Positions 37,701 through 45,163 of a stretch of 64,000 bases of DNA are shown piece after piece. Both the position numbers and the translations under genes were made by a program. The stretch spans positions 1,770,501 to 1,834,500 of the forward strand of contig NZ_CP012719.1 of NCBI RefSeq assembly GCF_001697145.1. Reading direction: 5' to 3'. The notes beneath the pieces are model-generated. The model was not told the DNA's origin. It saw only the letters and a list, made by a program, of their open reading frames with translations, and searched no databases. How positions within the stretch are numbered: the stretch's first letter is position 1; each line of letters starts with the position of its first letter. The stretch comes from Streptococcus anginosus. GTDB lineage: Bacteria > Bacillota > Bacilli > Lactobacillales > Streptococcaceae.

Positions 37701-38247
37701 GGGGTAATACAGGATGCTTTTTCACCTCAAATTCGATTTCTTGCGTCACGCCTCCTGGCAAAGTGTAGGTGACCTTCTTAGTTACTCCTTCAACTGTTTG
37801 CTGCGCAGTCGCAACAAAGCTCCCACGGATGTTTTGCTTGTCCTTGACTTTGTCATTGAAAGTAAAAAGCAACTGGTGTTTCTTGCTATCTACCTGTACA
37901 GTTCCCATCTTTGTATTTGAATTTTTATCGATGAGATCTAGCGTCTGATCTTGTAAATCCAAATTGTCAGGAGCTTTTACTATAAAGTAATCTCCCGGCT
38001 TGATGTCATTTACCTCTACATTAGGAAATGAGAAGTCGCCCGAGTATTTTAGTTCAACAGTTTTTGTGCTTGGACCGATAATAATGTGTGAGTCACTCCC
38101 AGTTTCAGCAACTGTGACTTTCAAATTCTCGAAATGGGCTTTATTGGTAACGTCAGCAGCAGAAACCCGCTGGACGTTCCAAAATCCTAAAACAGTAAAA
38201 ATCGTTAGTAAAGATAAAAAGAAGCCTATCCATCTCTTTGCCTTCAT
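31765..38247 (-). CDS. Giant LPXTG-anchored adhesin with CnaB and pilin-linker modules
   Basis: The 2160-residue surface protein has a signal peptide (1-30, cut after VSA) without a YSIRK motif. An N-terminal head (about 31-360) resembles MSCRAMM Ig-like adhesin folds (KPGDYFIVKAPD, FTFNDKVKDKQNIRGSF). Three CnaB/SpaA-like domains follow (about 365-680), then seven FctA/Spy0128-like pilin-linker modules (about 683-1540), then six CnaB domains with KxWxDxxNQDGKRP openings (about 1542-2106). A Pro/Lys linker, LPSTG at 2130-2134, a hydrophobic segment and KKKA complete a sortase A anchor. Lys near each domain start, Glu mid-domain and Asn in the ITNKYTPE-like ends predict internal isopeptide bonds. 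The ligand is unknown. GAAGGAGAAATTTGTA precedes ATG. Confidence 0.95.
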   Translation of the reverse strand: MKAKRWIGFFLSLLTIFTVLGFWNVQRVSAADVTNKAHFENLKVTVAETGSDSHIIIGPSTKTVELKYSGDFSFPNVEVNDIKPGDYFIVKAPDNLDLQDQTLDLIDKNSNTKMGTVQVDSKKHQLLFTFNDKVKDKQNIRGSFVATAQQTVEGVTKKVTYTLPGGVTQEIEFEVKKHPVLPHTGELIHKQPQNDPKSPKIIWSVRINRSKTDMGNHTIKITDNIGLGAFASYIEKSFELSEVVYETTDTNYAGIKSRIKEYKITMDPEEYKKDSDNTALLTFVNGKRGFELLMPTNMGTKSFYLRYLTTSPADESEVKNSIQYLRDNEPQLIWKQREDSINTKTSHDITIKTVKSVGANVTADIAGKIKITKFDEADADVKLAGVVFEIREKTTNNLVDTVTTNADGIALSKALSDGKYIVKEKTPKSGYQVNSQEFEVEMKDGKGVPLNISNKRVTVDFEATKTWKNGKATDYKEVKLGLYVHKEGQTVADAKPVSGNYTPEVTESNGVYTYKWKNQLPERDVDGSKLVYSVRELEDQTGLPLKEGEKVKAGENNYLVSYNADKTQVTNTYEVPKINVTAKKVWVGGQERVRPTTYFKLYRTLEGGTEEAAPNAELKKVPTTDGTVKWTGLPATDQNAKKYTYSVKEVDDKGELITKVDGYTPSQIDPLTIKNTYSASPAEAVIEAKKKLEGRPTELQDEEFEFILKDNDGKEVQRIKNKGTNADGTGCVVFNPIKFTKEGHYQYTIVEAKAGETENGITYDNRTVPVIVHVYDNGRGQLVAWVEKFEISQVALPAADFSTSAPGSNLVPPISGAINTITDAGIQTFTNTYKATKVKVPVAATKSFINKNTDKPIQLQGGEFEFALFEKNGTDPIQTTTNDATGNIKFEDLEFNKADTYHYTIVEKNAGTTDKGITYSNKTIEVTIKVVDNGKGALEATVTYDNNDSTFENTYKAENAKAVLEVDKKLSNRNLEANMFEFTLTDQVGNVEKAKNGADGKVKFSELTFDEAGTYTYTIKEVNAGTTENGITYDAKTVTAKVTVTDDGQGKLHAAVEYSSDGTANSTTFTNVYTPAGDTSVTLGAKKVLEGKTLEAGKYSFVLKKADGTVVETVTNAADGTGTLSTIASNESEVGTHKYTISEVAGSETGITYDKTVQEVEVTVEKVSATELKATASKEAKDLVFTNKYTPAGDTSITLGAKKVLEGKTLEAGKYSFVLKKADGTVVETVTNATDGTVTFSPISYNESQVGTHKYTISEVAGSEAGITYDKTVREVEVKVEKISATELKATVSKEAKDLVFTNKYTPAPATKVKIAGKKVLEGKTLEAGKYNFALKKTDGSVVQTVTNDVDGNFAFDELTYDENQVGTHKYTISEVEGTETGVTYDKTVREVEVKVEKISATELKATVSKEAKDLVFTNKYTPAPATKVKIAGKKVLEGKTLEAGKYNFALKKTDGSVVQTVTNDVDGNFAFDELTYDENQVGTHKYTISEVEGTETGVTYDKTVREVEVKVEKISATELKATVSKEAKDLVFTNKYTPAKMQIPVKKIWDDADNQDGKRPTKITVKLLADGQDTDKTLELSEANGWAGNFTDLDADKGGAPIDYKVVEVSSVAGYTSEISGDAKTGFTITNKYTPETIDIKATKNWDDANNQDGKRPKYITVNLLADGEKVASKEVKAAADGTWSTVFTKLPKFKAGKVIKYSLTEEVVSEYTSEINDFNITNKYTPKMIDYQVTKTWNDNNNQDGKRPDHITVHLMKTIGGVTTEVEKYDIKVAEADPANGNVWKHTFTNLPKYEAGQEIVYSVKEDAVAGYETSIKGQEITNTHEPETIVISGKKVWEDANNQDGKRTKTVKVQILKGGTIVDEIETSEEKGWAFESKPLPKYENGKEIKYDVKEVAVESYEKPIVEKSQDGKYTITNKRTPEKVNLTGQKTWNDANNQDNIRPTEIKVRLLADGKDTGKMATASAATGWKYSFEGLDRYKDGKEIVYSVEEVDVPKGYQSKVNGMNLVNSHTPEVTSVSGQKTWDDDNDKDGLRPKEIQVRLLANGKDTGKVVTAGEATGWKYSFEKLAKYEAGKEITYTVEEVSVPEGYTPKVDGMNITNRHTPEKPQIPQTPPSTPEKSKKKILPSTGSQNSFFALLAGLFTLSGVAYLLKKKA
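33629..34324 (-). repeat. Tandem 348-bp repeats inside the adhesin gene
   Basis: Units 33629-33976 and 33977-34324 are nearly identical (I count about five differences) and encode modules of 116 residues beginning KVKIAGKKVLEGKTLEAG. The following modules (to about 35030) are related but more diverged, sharing the first roughly 110 bases of the next unit. Unit number can change by recombination. Confidence 0.9.
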
Positions 38248-38301
38248 TACAAATTTCTCCTTCTTCTAATTTTTTTATAAGCTTAGAGCATAAATATCAA
38301 T

Positions 38302-38356
38302 ATTATACTACAATTACTATTATACCTCAAATAAATAGAAAGCCCATATATTCGTA
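38302..38356 (-). promoter_or_regulatory. Adhesin gene promoter region, with a possible ComX (cin) box
   Basis: -35 TTGAGG (38330-38325), 17-bp spacer and -10 TATAAT (38307-38302) lie 55 bases upstream of the ATG. A second TATAAT is at 38324-38319. Further upstream TACGAATA (38356-38349) is an exact match to the cin-box recognised by SigX/ComX, but the T-rich tract usually upstream of such boxes is not clear. Confidence 0.6.
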
Positions 38357-38482
38357 AGTGTTTTTTTGACACAATGTAAACTTCAGTTTTCTAAAATAGG
38401 TTCCCTAATCCCAGAACTCTTAGTATTTTATTAAAACGAAAGGCTCTGGACAATGAGGAATCTATCACATATTCCAAATTTA

Positions 38483-38543
38483 GAAAAAGCCTCATACGAA
38501 TCACCATTAAAAGCAACAAAGCTTTGGAAAGATTCATATGAGA
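38483..38543 (-). terminator. Terminator of rpsB-tsf
   Basis: CTCATATGAATC pairs with GATTCGTATGAG (one mismatch) around a 28-nt loop, followed by CTTTTTCT on the minus strand. The remaining DNA between the adhesin and tsf (38357-38482, 38544-38619) shows nothing I can name. Confidence 0.75.
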
Positions 38544-38619
38544 CTTCTTATAAATACCACAAAACAGGGAAAAGCAGGAATCCTATCTCATGTTATTTTA
38601 TATGTTTGTTTTTTTATTC

Positions 38620-39663
38620 TTAGTTTTGTCCAAGTGCAGCAGCCATAGTTGCAGCTACTTCTGATTCAAAATCGTTGGCAGCTTTTTCAATACCGTCACC
38701 TACTTCAAAACGAGTGAAGCTTGCAATTGTCACACCTTGACTTTCAAGGAATGCTTCAACAGTCTTGCTGTCGTCCATGATGTAAACTTGCGCAAGTAAT
38801 GTGTAAGCTTGGTCAACTTTTGTATTATCTAACATAAAGCGATCCATTTTACCAGGAATAATTTTGTCCCAGATTTTTTCTGGCTTGCCTTCAGCCGCAA
38901 GACCAGCTTTGATGTCTTCTTCAGCTTGTGCAATCACTTCATCCGTCAATTGAAGTTTAGAACCAAATTTGTAGTGTGGAAGCGCTGGTTTACCAACCAT
39001 TGCACGACTTTCGTTGTCTTGATCAATTTTGTGGTTCATTTGAGCCAATTCATCATGGATAAATTCTTCGCTCAATTCTTTGTATGAAAGAACAGAAGGC
39101 TTCATAGCTGCAACATGCATTGCCACGTGTTTTGCAAGATCTTCGTCACTGCCTGAAAGAACTGTGATAACGCCGATACGTCCACCATTGTGTTGGTAAG
39201 CTCCAAATACTTGATCATCTGCTTTTTCAACAACTGCAAAACGACGGAATGAGATTTTTTCTCCGATGGTAGCAGTTGCACTAACATAAGCAGCTTCAAG
39301 TGTTTCACCTGAAGGCATTGTCAAAGCAAGTGCTTCTTCATTGTTTGCTGGTTTGCCTTCTGCGATTACTTTAGCTGTTTCGTTTACCAATTCAACGAAT
39401 TGAGCATTTTTTGCTACAAAGTCTGTTTCTGAGTTCACTTCAACGATAGCGGCAACATTGCCGTTTACATAGACACCCGTCAATCCTTCAGCAGCAACAC
39501 GGTCTGCTTTTTTAGCAGCTTTTGCCATACCTTTTTCACGAAGCAATTCAATTGCTTTTTCGATATCGCCATCTACTTCTACAAGTGCTTTTTTAGCGTC
39601 CATGACACCAGCACCAGATTTTTCGCGCAATTCTTTTACAAGCTTAGCTGTAATTTCTGCCAT
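38620..39663 (-). CDS. tsf: Elongation factor Ts
   Basis: The 347-residue factor exchanges GDP for GTP on EF-Tu. The N-terminal UBA-like domain [21 protein letters not shown], the core TDFVAKN motif near 80 and the dimerisation region are clear, ending [19 protein letters not shown] precedes ATG. It lies 81 bases after rpsB. Its last 90 bases have a second copy beyond the adhesin gene at 31605-31694, so this 3' end may be the one brought in by the inserted DNA. Confidence 0.96.
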   Translation of the reverse strand: MAEITAKLVKELREKSGAGVMDAKKALVEVDGDIEKAIELLREKGMAKAAKKADRVAAEGLTGVYVNGNVAAIVEVNSETDFVAKNAQFVELVNETAKVIAEGKPANNEEALALTMPSGETLEAAYVSATATIGEKISFRRFAVVEKADDQVFGAYQHNGGRIGVITVLSGSDEDLAKHVAMHVAAMKPSVLSYKELSEEFIHDELAQMNHKIDQDNESRAMVGKPALPHYKFGSKLQLTDEVIAQAEEDIKAGLAAEGKPEKIWDKIIPGKMDRFMLDNTKVDQAYTLLAQVYIMDDSKTVEAFLESQGVTIASFTRFEVGDGIEKAANDFESEVAATMAAALGQN

Positions 39664-39744
39664 TTTGATCCTCCAATTAAGATATTACGATTTTATTAAT
39701 AAAAAGGGGAGGGCTAGGCCCCGCCCCATAGGTTCGTTACTTGA

Positions 39745-40527
39745 TTATTCGTTTGAGCCTTCGACAACTTCAACGATTTCTTCGATAGAATCTGCTTGTG
39801 AATCAGCTGCAGCTAATTCTGCTTCTACTGATTCAACGTTGTCTTCTCCTTGACGGCCTTCGATAATCGCATCAGCCATTTTCGCAGTGATTAACTTAAC
39901 AGCACGAATAGCATCATCGTTAGCTGGGATAATCACATCAATGTCATCTGGATCTGTATTTGTATCCACCATCGCTACAACTGGAATACCTAATTTCTTA
40001 GCTTCTTTAACAGCGATTTGTTCTTTATGTGGATCCACAACATACATCACATCTGGAATACGTGGCATTTCTTCGATACCACCCAAGAATTTTTCAAGAC
40101 GAGCGCGTTGTTTGTTAAGAAGAGCGACTTCCTTTTTAGGAAGAACATCAAAAATTCCGTCTTCTTCCATACGTTTGATTTCTTTCAAACGAGCAACACG
40201 TTTTTGAATCGTTTCCCAGTTTGTAAGTGTTCCACCCAACCAACGGTGGTTGATGTAGTATTGACCAGCACGTTCTGCTTCTTCTTTTACAGCATCAGCA
40301 GCTTGTTTTTTTGTACCAACAAACAAGATAACTGCATCATTAGCAGCTGCGTCACGCATAAAGTCGTATGCTTGATCTGCAAATTTTACAGTTTGTTGCA
40401 AGTCGATAACGTGGATACCGTTACGTTCTGTGAAGATATACTTCGACATCTTAGGGTTCCAGCGACGAGTTTGGTGACCAAAGTGTACACCAGCCTCAAG
40501 AAGTTGTTTCATTGAAATTACTGCCAT
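39745..40527 (-). CDS. rpsB: 30S ribosomal protein S2
   Basis: The start [19 protein letters not shown] at 40527, with AAGGAGACATTACTC in front, gives 260 residues; 19 more in-frame codons upstream lie in the leader. [28 protein letters not shown] S2 sequences and the C-terminal acidic tail ([18 protein letters not shown]) are typical. It is the last-assembling small-subunit protein and binds S1/bS1-type partners. It is the first gene of rpsB-tsf. Confidence 0.96.
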   Translation of the reverse strand: MAVISMKQLLEAGVHFGHQTRRWNPKMSKYIFTERNGIHVIDLQQTVKFADQAYDFMRDAAANDAVILFVGTKKQAADAVKEEAERAGQYYINHRWLGGTLTNWETIQKRVARLKEIKRMEEDGIFDVLPKKEVALLNKQRARLEKFLGGIEEMPRIPDVMYVVDPHKEQIAVKEAKKLGIPVVAMVDTNTDPDDIDVIIPANDDAIRAVKLITAKMADAIIEGRQGEDNVESVEAELAAADSQADSIEEIVEVVEGSNE

Positions 40528-40646
40528 GAGTAATGTCTCCTTTTTTTGTTTTTTCCTCTCCCAGATTTCAACTCGCAAGACCACCCGTAGGCAACGGCTT
40601 CACAATTCATCTGAAATGAGTATTTGCCGATTACACGACATCTACT

Positions 40647-40675
40647 ATCATATCAAAATTTCTTCCATTTTACAA
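40647..40675 (-). promoter_or_regulatory. rpsB-tsf promoter with a long leader
   Basis: -35 TTGTAA (40675-40670), 17-bp spacer and -10 TATGAT (40652-40647). The leader of about 115 nt contains several short GC-rich complements (for example GCCGTTGCC...GGGTGG) and may be an S2 autoregulatory site, which I cannot confirm. Confidence 0.7.
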
Positions 40676-40761
40676 GAGAATTTCTGTTTTTTCATGCCAA
40701 ATGCACGAAGAAAATCATTCGAAATTTATAACCTTTGAAAAGGGGAAAGTTCTGACTTATC

Positions 40762-41235
40762 TTAATCGCTATAGTCCTTTAAGTAGACCCTTAATTCTCG
40801 AATCATAGCTTGGCGGCCTTTGAACCGTTCATCAGCTAGTAAGCGCTCGTACTGCTCTTGTTTCTCTAGGCTCAGTTGAGCTTGATAGCTCTTTAGCTGG
40901 TCTCGGAGAATCACCAATTCATCCAAATACAGTTCTTTTAGACTGAGCTTGTGACCAATCTCGCTCACTTCTTCATAAGCTTGACGGTCCAGTTTGCGTT
41001 TTTGGCTTTCCTGTTTACGGAGGATGTCCAGGATATGATTGCGGAACTTGGTCTTATAGTAAACATAGAGCTGACTTTCTGACTCTACCAGCTGCGGATA
41101 GCGACTCACCAACTGATAGAGTACTAACATGCCCTCTTGGTCCCAATCGCTTAATTCCCACAGGTGAACATAATAATCCCGACGGCACTTTAATACACTC
41201 CCCCTTACCTTCCCATACAACTCCTTGAACTCCAT
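40762..41235 (-). CDS. comX: Competence sigma factor ComX (SigX)
   Basis: The 157-residue protein matches pneumococcal ComX: KELYGKVRGSVLKCRRDYYVHLWELSDWDQEGML at 4-37, KTKFRNHILDILRKQESQKRK near 61-81, AYEEVSEIGH near 87 and the C-terminal DERFKGRQAMIRELRVYLKDY helix-turn-helix. It directs RNA polymerase to TACGAATA cin-boxes of late competence genes (DNA uptake and recombination). AAGGAGAAGGAA precedes ATG. Its presence means transformation is a route by which this genome can take up DNA. Confidence 0.92.
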   Translation of the reverse strand: MEFKELYGKVRGSVLKCRRDYYVHLWELSDWDQEGMLVLYQLVSRYPQLVESESQLYVYYKTKFRNHILDILRKQESQKRKLDRQAYEEVSEIGHKLSLKELYLDELVILRDQLKSYQAQLSLEKQEQYERLLADERFKGRQAMIRELRVYLKDYSD

Positions 41236-41469
41236 TTCCTTCTCCTTCCTTGCTCTTACCTTTTAAGGATAGCATGAAGGAGAAACCTTTTGTTTTCTGG
41301 TAGCTATTCTACTCTTTTTGGTTTCTATTTCGTACTTCTTAATACACCTATCTATCTCTTCAGGTACTTTTACATACTTTTCAGCAGATAAAGTTAAAAC
41401 TAGTAGCTGTGATAAATTCAGCATGATAATTCTATAAGTTCTGTAGTGAGTCATCGATTATGAAATTCT
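41236..41469 (-). promoter_or_regulatory. comX upstream region with a 21-bp-spaced direct repeat
   Basis: Extended -10 TGCTATCCT (41274-41266) lies 31 bases upstream of the ATG. Upstream are ACCAAAAAG (41322-41314) and ACCAGAAAA (41301-41293), whose starts are exactly 21 bp apart. That is the spacing of ComE direct-repeat sites, though the bases do not clearly match the pneumococcal ComE consensus. The rest of the gap shows only a 63-codon open frame without a ribosome site. Confidence 0.45.
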
Positions 41470-41527
41470 AAAAAACGCCTGCTTACGAAATTGTTTTTTT
41501 GTAAAAGCAATTTCGTAAACAAGCGTC
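41470..41527 (-). terminator. Terminator of the ribosomal (S10-spc-alpha) operon
   Basis: A long hairpin: ACGCTTGTTTACGAAATTG pairs with CAATTTCGTAAGCAGGCGT with few mismatches, followed by TTTTT on the minus strand. It lies about 117 bases after the rplQ stop. Confidence 0.88.
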
Positions 41528-41555
41528 TACGTTTCTTATCATAAGATGAGTGTTC

Positions 41556-41577
41556 CCGCTAGGAAAAATCCTAGCGG
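41556..41577 (-). repeat. Perfect 8-bp palindromic hairpin after rplQ
   Basis: CCGCTAGG-AAAAAT-CCTAGCGG. No T run follows on either strand, so it is more likely an RNA-stabilising or protein-binding hairpin than a terminator. Confidence 0.6.
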
Positions 41578-41643
41578 TAGACCAGAGCTAGACTAAGAGT
41601 AACATTACTCCATCATCATAACACTCAACAAAATTGATAAAAA

Positions 41644-42030
41644 TTATACTAATTCAATGATTGCCATTGGAGCAGCATCACCACGACGTGGTTCAGTTTT
41701 AAGGATACGAGTATATCCACCGTTACGTTCTGCATAACGAGGAGCTAAATCAGAGAATAATTTTTGAAGAGCAGTAGTTGAAGTATACTTTTCTGTTTCT
41801 TCATCATAGTTTTCTGATGCAATTTCGTTACGAACAAAAGCTGCTGCTTGACGACGAGCATGCAAATCACCACGTTTACCCAAAGTAATCATTTTTTCAA
41901 CTGTTTTACGGATTTCTTTAGCACGAGCTTCTGTTGTCACAATTGATTCGTTGATAATCAAGTCAGTGGTTAAGTCGCGAAGCATTGCTTTACGTTGTGA
42001 GCTAGTGCGTCCTAGTTTACGGTAAGCCAT
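41644..42030 (-). CDS. rplQ: 50S ribosomal protein L17
   Basis: The 128-residue protein begins [20 protein letters not shown] and carries the central LITLGKR-type segment and the C-terminal [20 protein letters not shown] signature. It is the last gene of the operon, 11 bases after rpoA. TAGAGGAGGAAAAC-type ribosome site before ATG. Confidence 0.97.
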   Translation of the reverse strand: MAYRKLGRTSSQRKAMLRDLTTDLIINESIVTTEARAKEIRKTVEKMITLGKRGDLHARRQAAAFVRNEIASENYDEETEKYTSTTALQKLFSDLAPRYAERNGGYTRILKTEPRRGDAAPMAIIELV

Positions 42031-42041
42031 GTTTTCCTCCT

Positions 42042-42980
42042 TTATTTATCGTTTTTTAATCCAAGACCGAGATCAGCAAGTTTTACTTTCACTTCTTCAA
42101 GACTCTTACGTCCTAGATTTCTTACTTTCATCATTTCAGGTTCGGTTTTTTCTGTCAAATCAAATACAGTATTGATACCAGCACGTTTCAAACAGTTGTA
42201 CGAACGAACTGACAAATCTAATTCTTCAATTGTACGATCCAACACACGGTCATCTGAAACTTTTTCTGTTTCTTTCATTACATCAGTAGATTTTGCTACT
42301 TCAGTTAAGTTAGTAAACAGGTCTAAATGTTCCGTTAAAATGCGCGCAGAAAGACCTAGAGCATCTTCTGGAATAATCGTCCCATCTGTCATGATTTCAA
42401 GAGTTAATTTATCAAAACCATCATTGCTACCAACGCGAGCTGGTTCCACTTGATAATTAACTTTTTTAACCGGCGTATAGATTGAATCTACCGCAAGTGT
42501 TCCTACTGGTGCATCATCTTTTTTATTTTCATCAGCTGGTACATAACCACGACCTGTATTTACAGTCATAATAGCTTTTAAGCTAGCACCTTCACCAATT
42601 GTAAAGAGATAATGATCAGGGTTTACAATTTCAATATCACTATCTGTCAAAATATCACCAGCAGTGATTTCTGCAGGACCTTCAACATCAAGCTCAATTG
42701 TCTTTTCGTCTTCGACGTAAGATTTTACAGCAATCCCTTTGACGTTCAAAATAATCTGCATCACGTCTTCACGGACACCTGGAACTGTATCAAATTCGTG
42801 TAATACACCTTCAATATTGATAGATGTTACAGCAGCACCTGGTAGAGATGCAAGAAGTACACGACGAAGTGAGTTCCCAAGCGTTGTACCATAACCACGT
42901 TCTAGTGGTTCTACTACAAATATGCCGTAGTTTTTATTTTCATCAATTTTTGTTATATTTGGTTTTTCAAACTCAATCAT
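42042..42980 (-). CDS. rpoA: RNA polymerase alpha subunit
   Basis: The 312-residue subunit has an N-terminal dimerisation domain ([26 protein letters not shown] near 18) and a C-terminal DNA-binding domain ([21 protein letters not shown] and [21 protein letters not shown]). The linker is acidic, with [14 protein letters not shown]. It nucleates polymerase assembly and contacts activators. Confidence 0.97.
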   Translation of the reverse strand: MIEFEKPNITKIDENKNYGIFVVEPLERGYGTTLGNSLRRVLLASLPGAAVTSINIEGVLHEFDTVPGVREDVMQIILNVKGIAVKSYVEDEKTIELDVEGPAEITAGDILTDSDIEIVNPDHYLFTIGEGASLKAIMTVNTGRGYVPADENKKDDAPVGTLAVDSIYTPVKKVNYQVEPARVGSNDGFDKLTLEIMTDGTIIPEDALGLSARILTEHLDLFTNLTEVAKSTDVMKETEKVSDDRVLDRTIEELDLSVRSYNCLKRAGINTVFDLTEKTEPEMMKVRNLGRKSLEEVKVKLADLGLGLKNDK

Positions 42981-43024
42981 TTAGTTACTCCCTCTTAAAC
43001 GAAAAGCAGTGTAATGGTTTATGA

Positions 43025-43408
43025 TTATACACGGCGACGTTTTGGAGGACGAGCACCATTGTGTGGCACAGGAGTCACATCACGAATAGCTGTTACTTCA
43101 AGACCAGCGGCAGCAAGCGCACGAATAGCTGACTCACGACCAGAACCTGGACCTTTAACAGTAACTTCAACTGATTTAAGACCGTGTTCTTGTGCAGACT
43201 TTGCAGCAGCTTCAGATGCCATTTGGGCAGCAAATGGTGTAGATTTACGAGAACCTTTAAATCCAAGAGCTCCAGCAGATGACCAAGCAATTGCGTTACC
43301 ATGCACATCAGTAATCATAACAATAGTGTTGTTAAATGTAGCGTGAATATGAGCAATACCAGATTCGATATTTTTCTTTACACGACGTTTACGTGTTGGT
43401 TTAGCCAA
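43025..43408 (-). CDS. rpsK: 30S ribosomal protein S11
   Basis: The 127-residue protein begins [20 protein letters not shown] and ends [15 protein letters not shown], with the central [11 protein letters not shown] region. It starts with TTG at 43408, nine bases after GGAGG. It forms part of the platform of the 30S subunit near the mRNA exit. Confidence 0.97.
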
Positions 43409-43427
43409 GACTTTTTACCTCCTTATA

Positions 43428-43793
43428 TTATTTTTTCTTACCAGCAATCGCAACAGCTTTACCTTTACGAGTGCGAGCGTTGTTCTTAGTGTTTTGTCCA
43501 CGTACAGGAAGTCCACGACGATGACGGATTCCACGATATGAACCGATTTCCATCAAACGTTTGATGTTTAAGTTTACTTCACGACGAAGGTCACCTTCAA
43601 CTTTGATGGCATCCACTTCACGACGGATAGCGTCTTCTTGATCAGATGTTAAATCTTTCACACGAATATCTTCTGAAACTCCAGCAGCTGCTAAAATTTT
43701 CTTAGATGTTGGAAGACCAATACCGTATACATAAGTCAGTGAAACAACTACACGTTTGTCATTTGGAATATCAACTCCAGCAATACGAGCCAT
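43428..43793 (-). CDS. rpsM: 30S ribosomal protein S13
   Basis: The 121-residue protein begins [20 protein letters not shown] and carries [12 protein letters not shown] and [20 protein letters not shown] signatures with a basic C-tail. It contacts the P-site tRNA and the 50S bridge. It lies 19 bases upstream of rpsK. Confidence 0.97.
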
Positions 43794-43808
43794 TTTTTCT
43801 CCTTTCTA

Positions 43809-43925
43809 TTATCCTTGACGTTGTTTGTGTTTTGGATTTGCTGGGCAAATCACCATAACACGACCATTACGACGAATAACTTTGCAGTATTCGCAAATTG
43901 GTTTGACCGATGGTCTTACTTTCAT
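43809..43925 (-). CDS. rpmJ: 50S ribosomal protein L36
   Basis: The 38-residue reading [20 protein letters not shown], then [18 protein letters not shown], is a complete zinc-binding (C+) L36 with its Cys/Cys/Cys/His ligand set. GGAGGGATAAGAA precedes ATG. It lies 15 bases upstream of rpsM and 24 after infA. Confidence 0.96.
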
Positions 43926-43949
43926 TTCTTATCCCTCCAAGTATTTCGA

Positions 43950-44168
43950 TTATTTAAAGCGGTAAGTGATCCGTCCACGTGTCAAATCATAAGGACTCAT
44001 CTCGACAGTAACACGGTCTCCCGCTAAAATACGAATATAGTTTTTACGAATTTTACCAGAAACTGTTGCTAAAATCTGATGTCCATTTTCAAGTTCAACC
44101 GTAAACATTGCATTCGGCATTGTATCAACTACTTTGCCTTCAACTTCAATCACATCGTCTTTTGCCAC
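43950..44168 (-). CDS. infA: Translation initiation factor IF-1
   Basis: The 72-residue OB-fold protein reads [20 protein letters not shown] and ends [12 protein letters not shown]. The start codon is GTG at 44168, behind GGGGGTGC. It binds the A site of the 30S subunit during initiation. An internal promoter upstream can transcribe infA and the alpha-operon genes separately from spc. Confidence 0.96.
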   Translation of the reverse strand: MAKDDVIEVEGKVVDTMPNAMFTVELENGHQILATVSGKIRKNYIRILAGDRVTVEMSPYDLTRGRITYRFK

Positions 44169-44239
44169 GCAAAAGCACCCCCTAAATTTCGATTCATTCC
44201 TCTGAGCACAGAGGTAACAATTATAAGTCAGACTAATTT

Positions 44240-44268
44240 ATTGTATCACTACTTGTCAAATATTGCAA
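44240..44268 (-). promoter_or_regulatory. Internal promoter before infA
   Basis: -35 TTGCAA (44268-44263), 17-bp spacer and extended -10 TGATACAAT (ending 44240). It lies in the 115-base gap after adk. Confidence 0.75.
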
Positions 44269-44283
44269 GTGTAAAAAACGCTT

Positions 44284-44922
44284 TTATTTTAACTTTAACA
44301 AGACTTTTTCAATGTCTTTAAATACATCATCAATCTCTTGATTTCCTTGAATATCATAAACCAAGCTTTGAGAACGATAGTGCTCAATAATTGGTGCTCC
44401 TTGAGCGATATTGACATCTAAACGGCGTTTCACGGTTTCTGGTTTATCATCCTCACGTTGGTAATAATCCTCTTCATTATAATCTGCTGGTGGATTGAAG
44501 ACTTTATGAAAAGTTTCTCCCGTTTTTTTGTGAATAATCCGTCCGCTCAAGCGCTCTAGCAAGCTGTTAGGATCCACTTCGATATTGACAACCCCATCCA
44601 AAGCAAGACCAAGTTCAGCAAGTGTCTGATCCAGTGCGTGAGCTTGCTCAATGGTGCGTGGGTAGCCATCTAATAAAAAGCCTTTTTCTTTAATATCATC
44701 TTGTGCTAAACGTTCTTTGACAATTCCATTGGTCACTTCATCTGGCACTAATTCACCTTTGTCAATATATGATTTCGCAAGCACACCCATTTCAGTTTGG
44801 TTTGCCATGGCTGCACGGAACATATCCCCTGTTGAGATATGCGCAACACCAAATTCCTCCACGATTTTGGTCGCTTGAGTCCCCTTGCCTGCACCTGGCA
44901 AGCCCATAATCAAAAGATTCAT
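44284..44922 (-). CDS. adk: Adenylate kinase
   Basis: The 212-residue enzyme equilibrates ATP + AMP with 2 ADP. The P-loop [11 protein letters not shown] is at 7-17, the AMP site [10 protein letters not shown] near 30, FLLDGYPRT near 81 and the LID region [19 protein letters not shown] near 127. The LID lacks the four-Cys zinc site found in some Gram-positive enzymes, as is usual for streptococci. It sits between secY and infA. Confidence 0.97.
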   Translation of the reverse strand: MNLLIMGLPGAGKGTQATKIVEEFGVAHISTGDMFRAAMANQTEMGVLAKSYIDKGELVPDEVTNGIVKERLAQDDIKEKGFLLDGYPRTIEQAHALDQTLAELGLALDGVVNIEVDPNSLLERLSGRIIHKKTGETFHKVFNPPADYNEEDYYQREDDKPETVKRRLDVNIAQGAPIIEHYRSQSLVYDIQGNQEIDDVFKDIEKVLLKLK

Positions 44923-44997
44923 GATCCTTCTCCTTTTTTGTTTTTAAATAAATCTATTACAAATTCTTAGTAAACTTGTTTAAAAACAAAATAGAAA

Positions 44998-45138
44998 GAG
45001 TGGGACAGACTTCAGAAAATCTATGATTTTCGATTTGCTCTCCCACCCCGCAACATAGTTGATTTAGGATGAAAACAAAAGCTCATTTTCATCATCAACC
45101 ACTGCGTTCGTACTTTAACGCAAATTGCTTTTAAAGTA
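44998..45138. repeat. Three consecutive hairpins between secY and adk
   Basis: GTGGGA...TCCCAC encloses GAAAATC/GATTTTC (44998-45046). GATGAAAA/TTTTCATC follows at 45068-45093, and TACTTTAA/TTAAAGTA with inner GCAAATTGC at 45111-45138. No T runs clearly mark them as terminators. They fill most of the 241-base gap. Confidence 0.65.
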
Positions 45139-45163
45139 TAGAATATCTTTCTTTACTCTGTTT

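Noticed and set aside
41263..41454. A 63-codon minus-strand frame upstream of comX
   Set aside because: It has no ribosome site and covers the comX promoter; composition is not protein-like enough to claim a gene.
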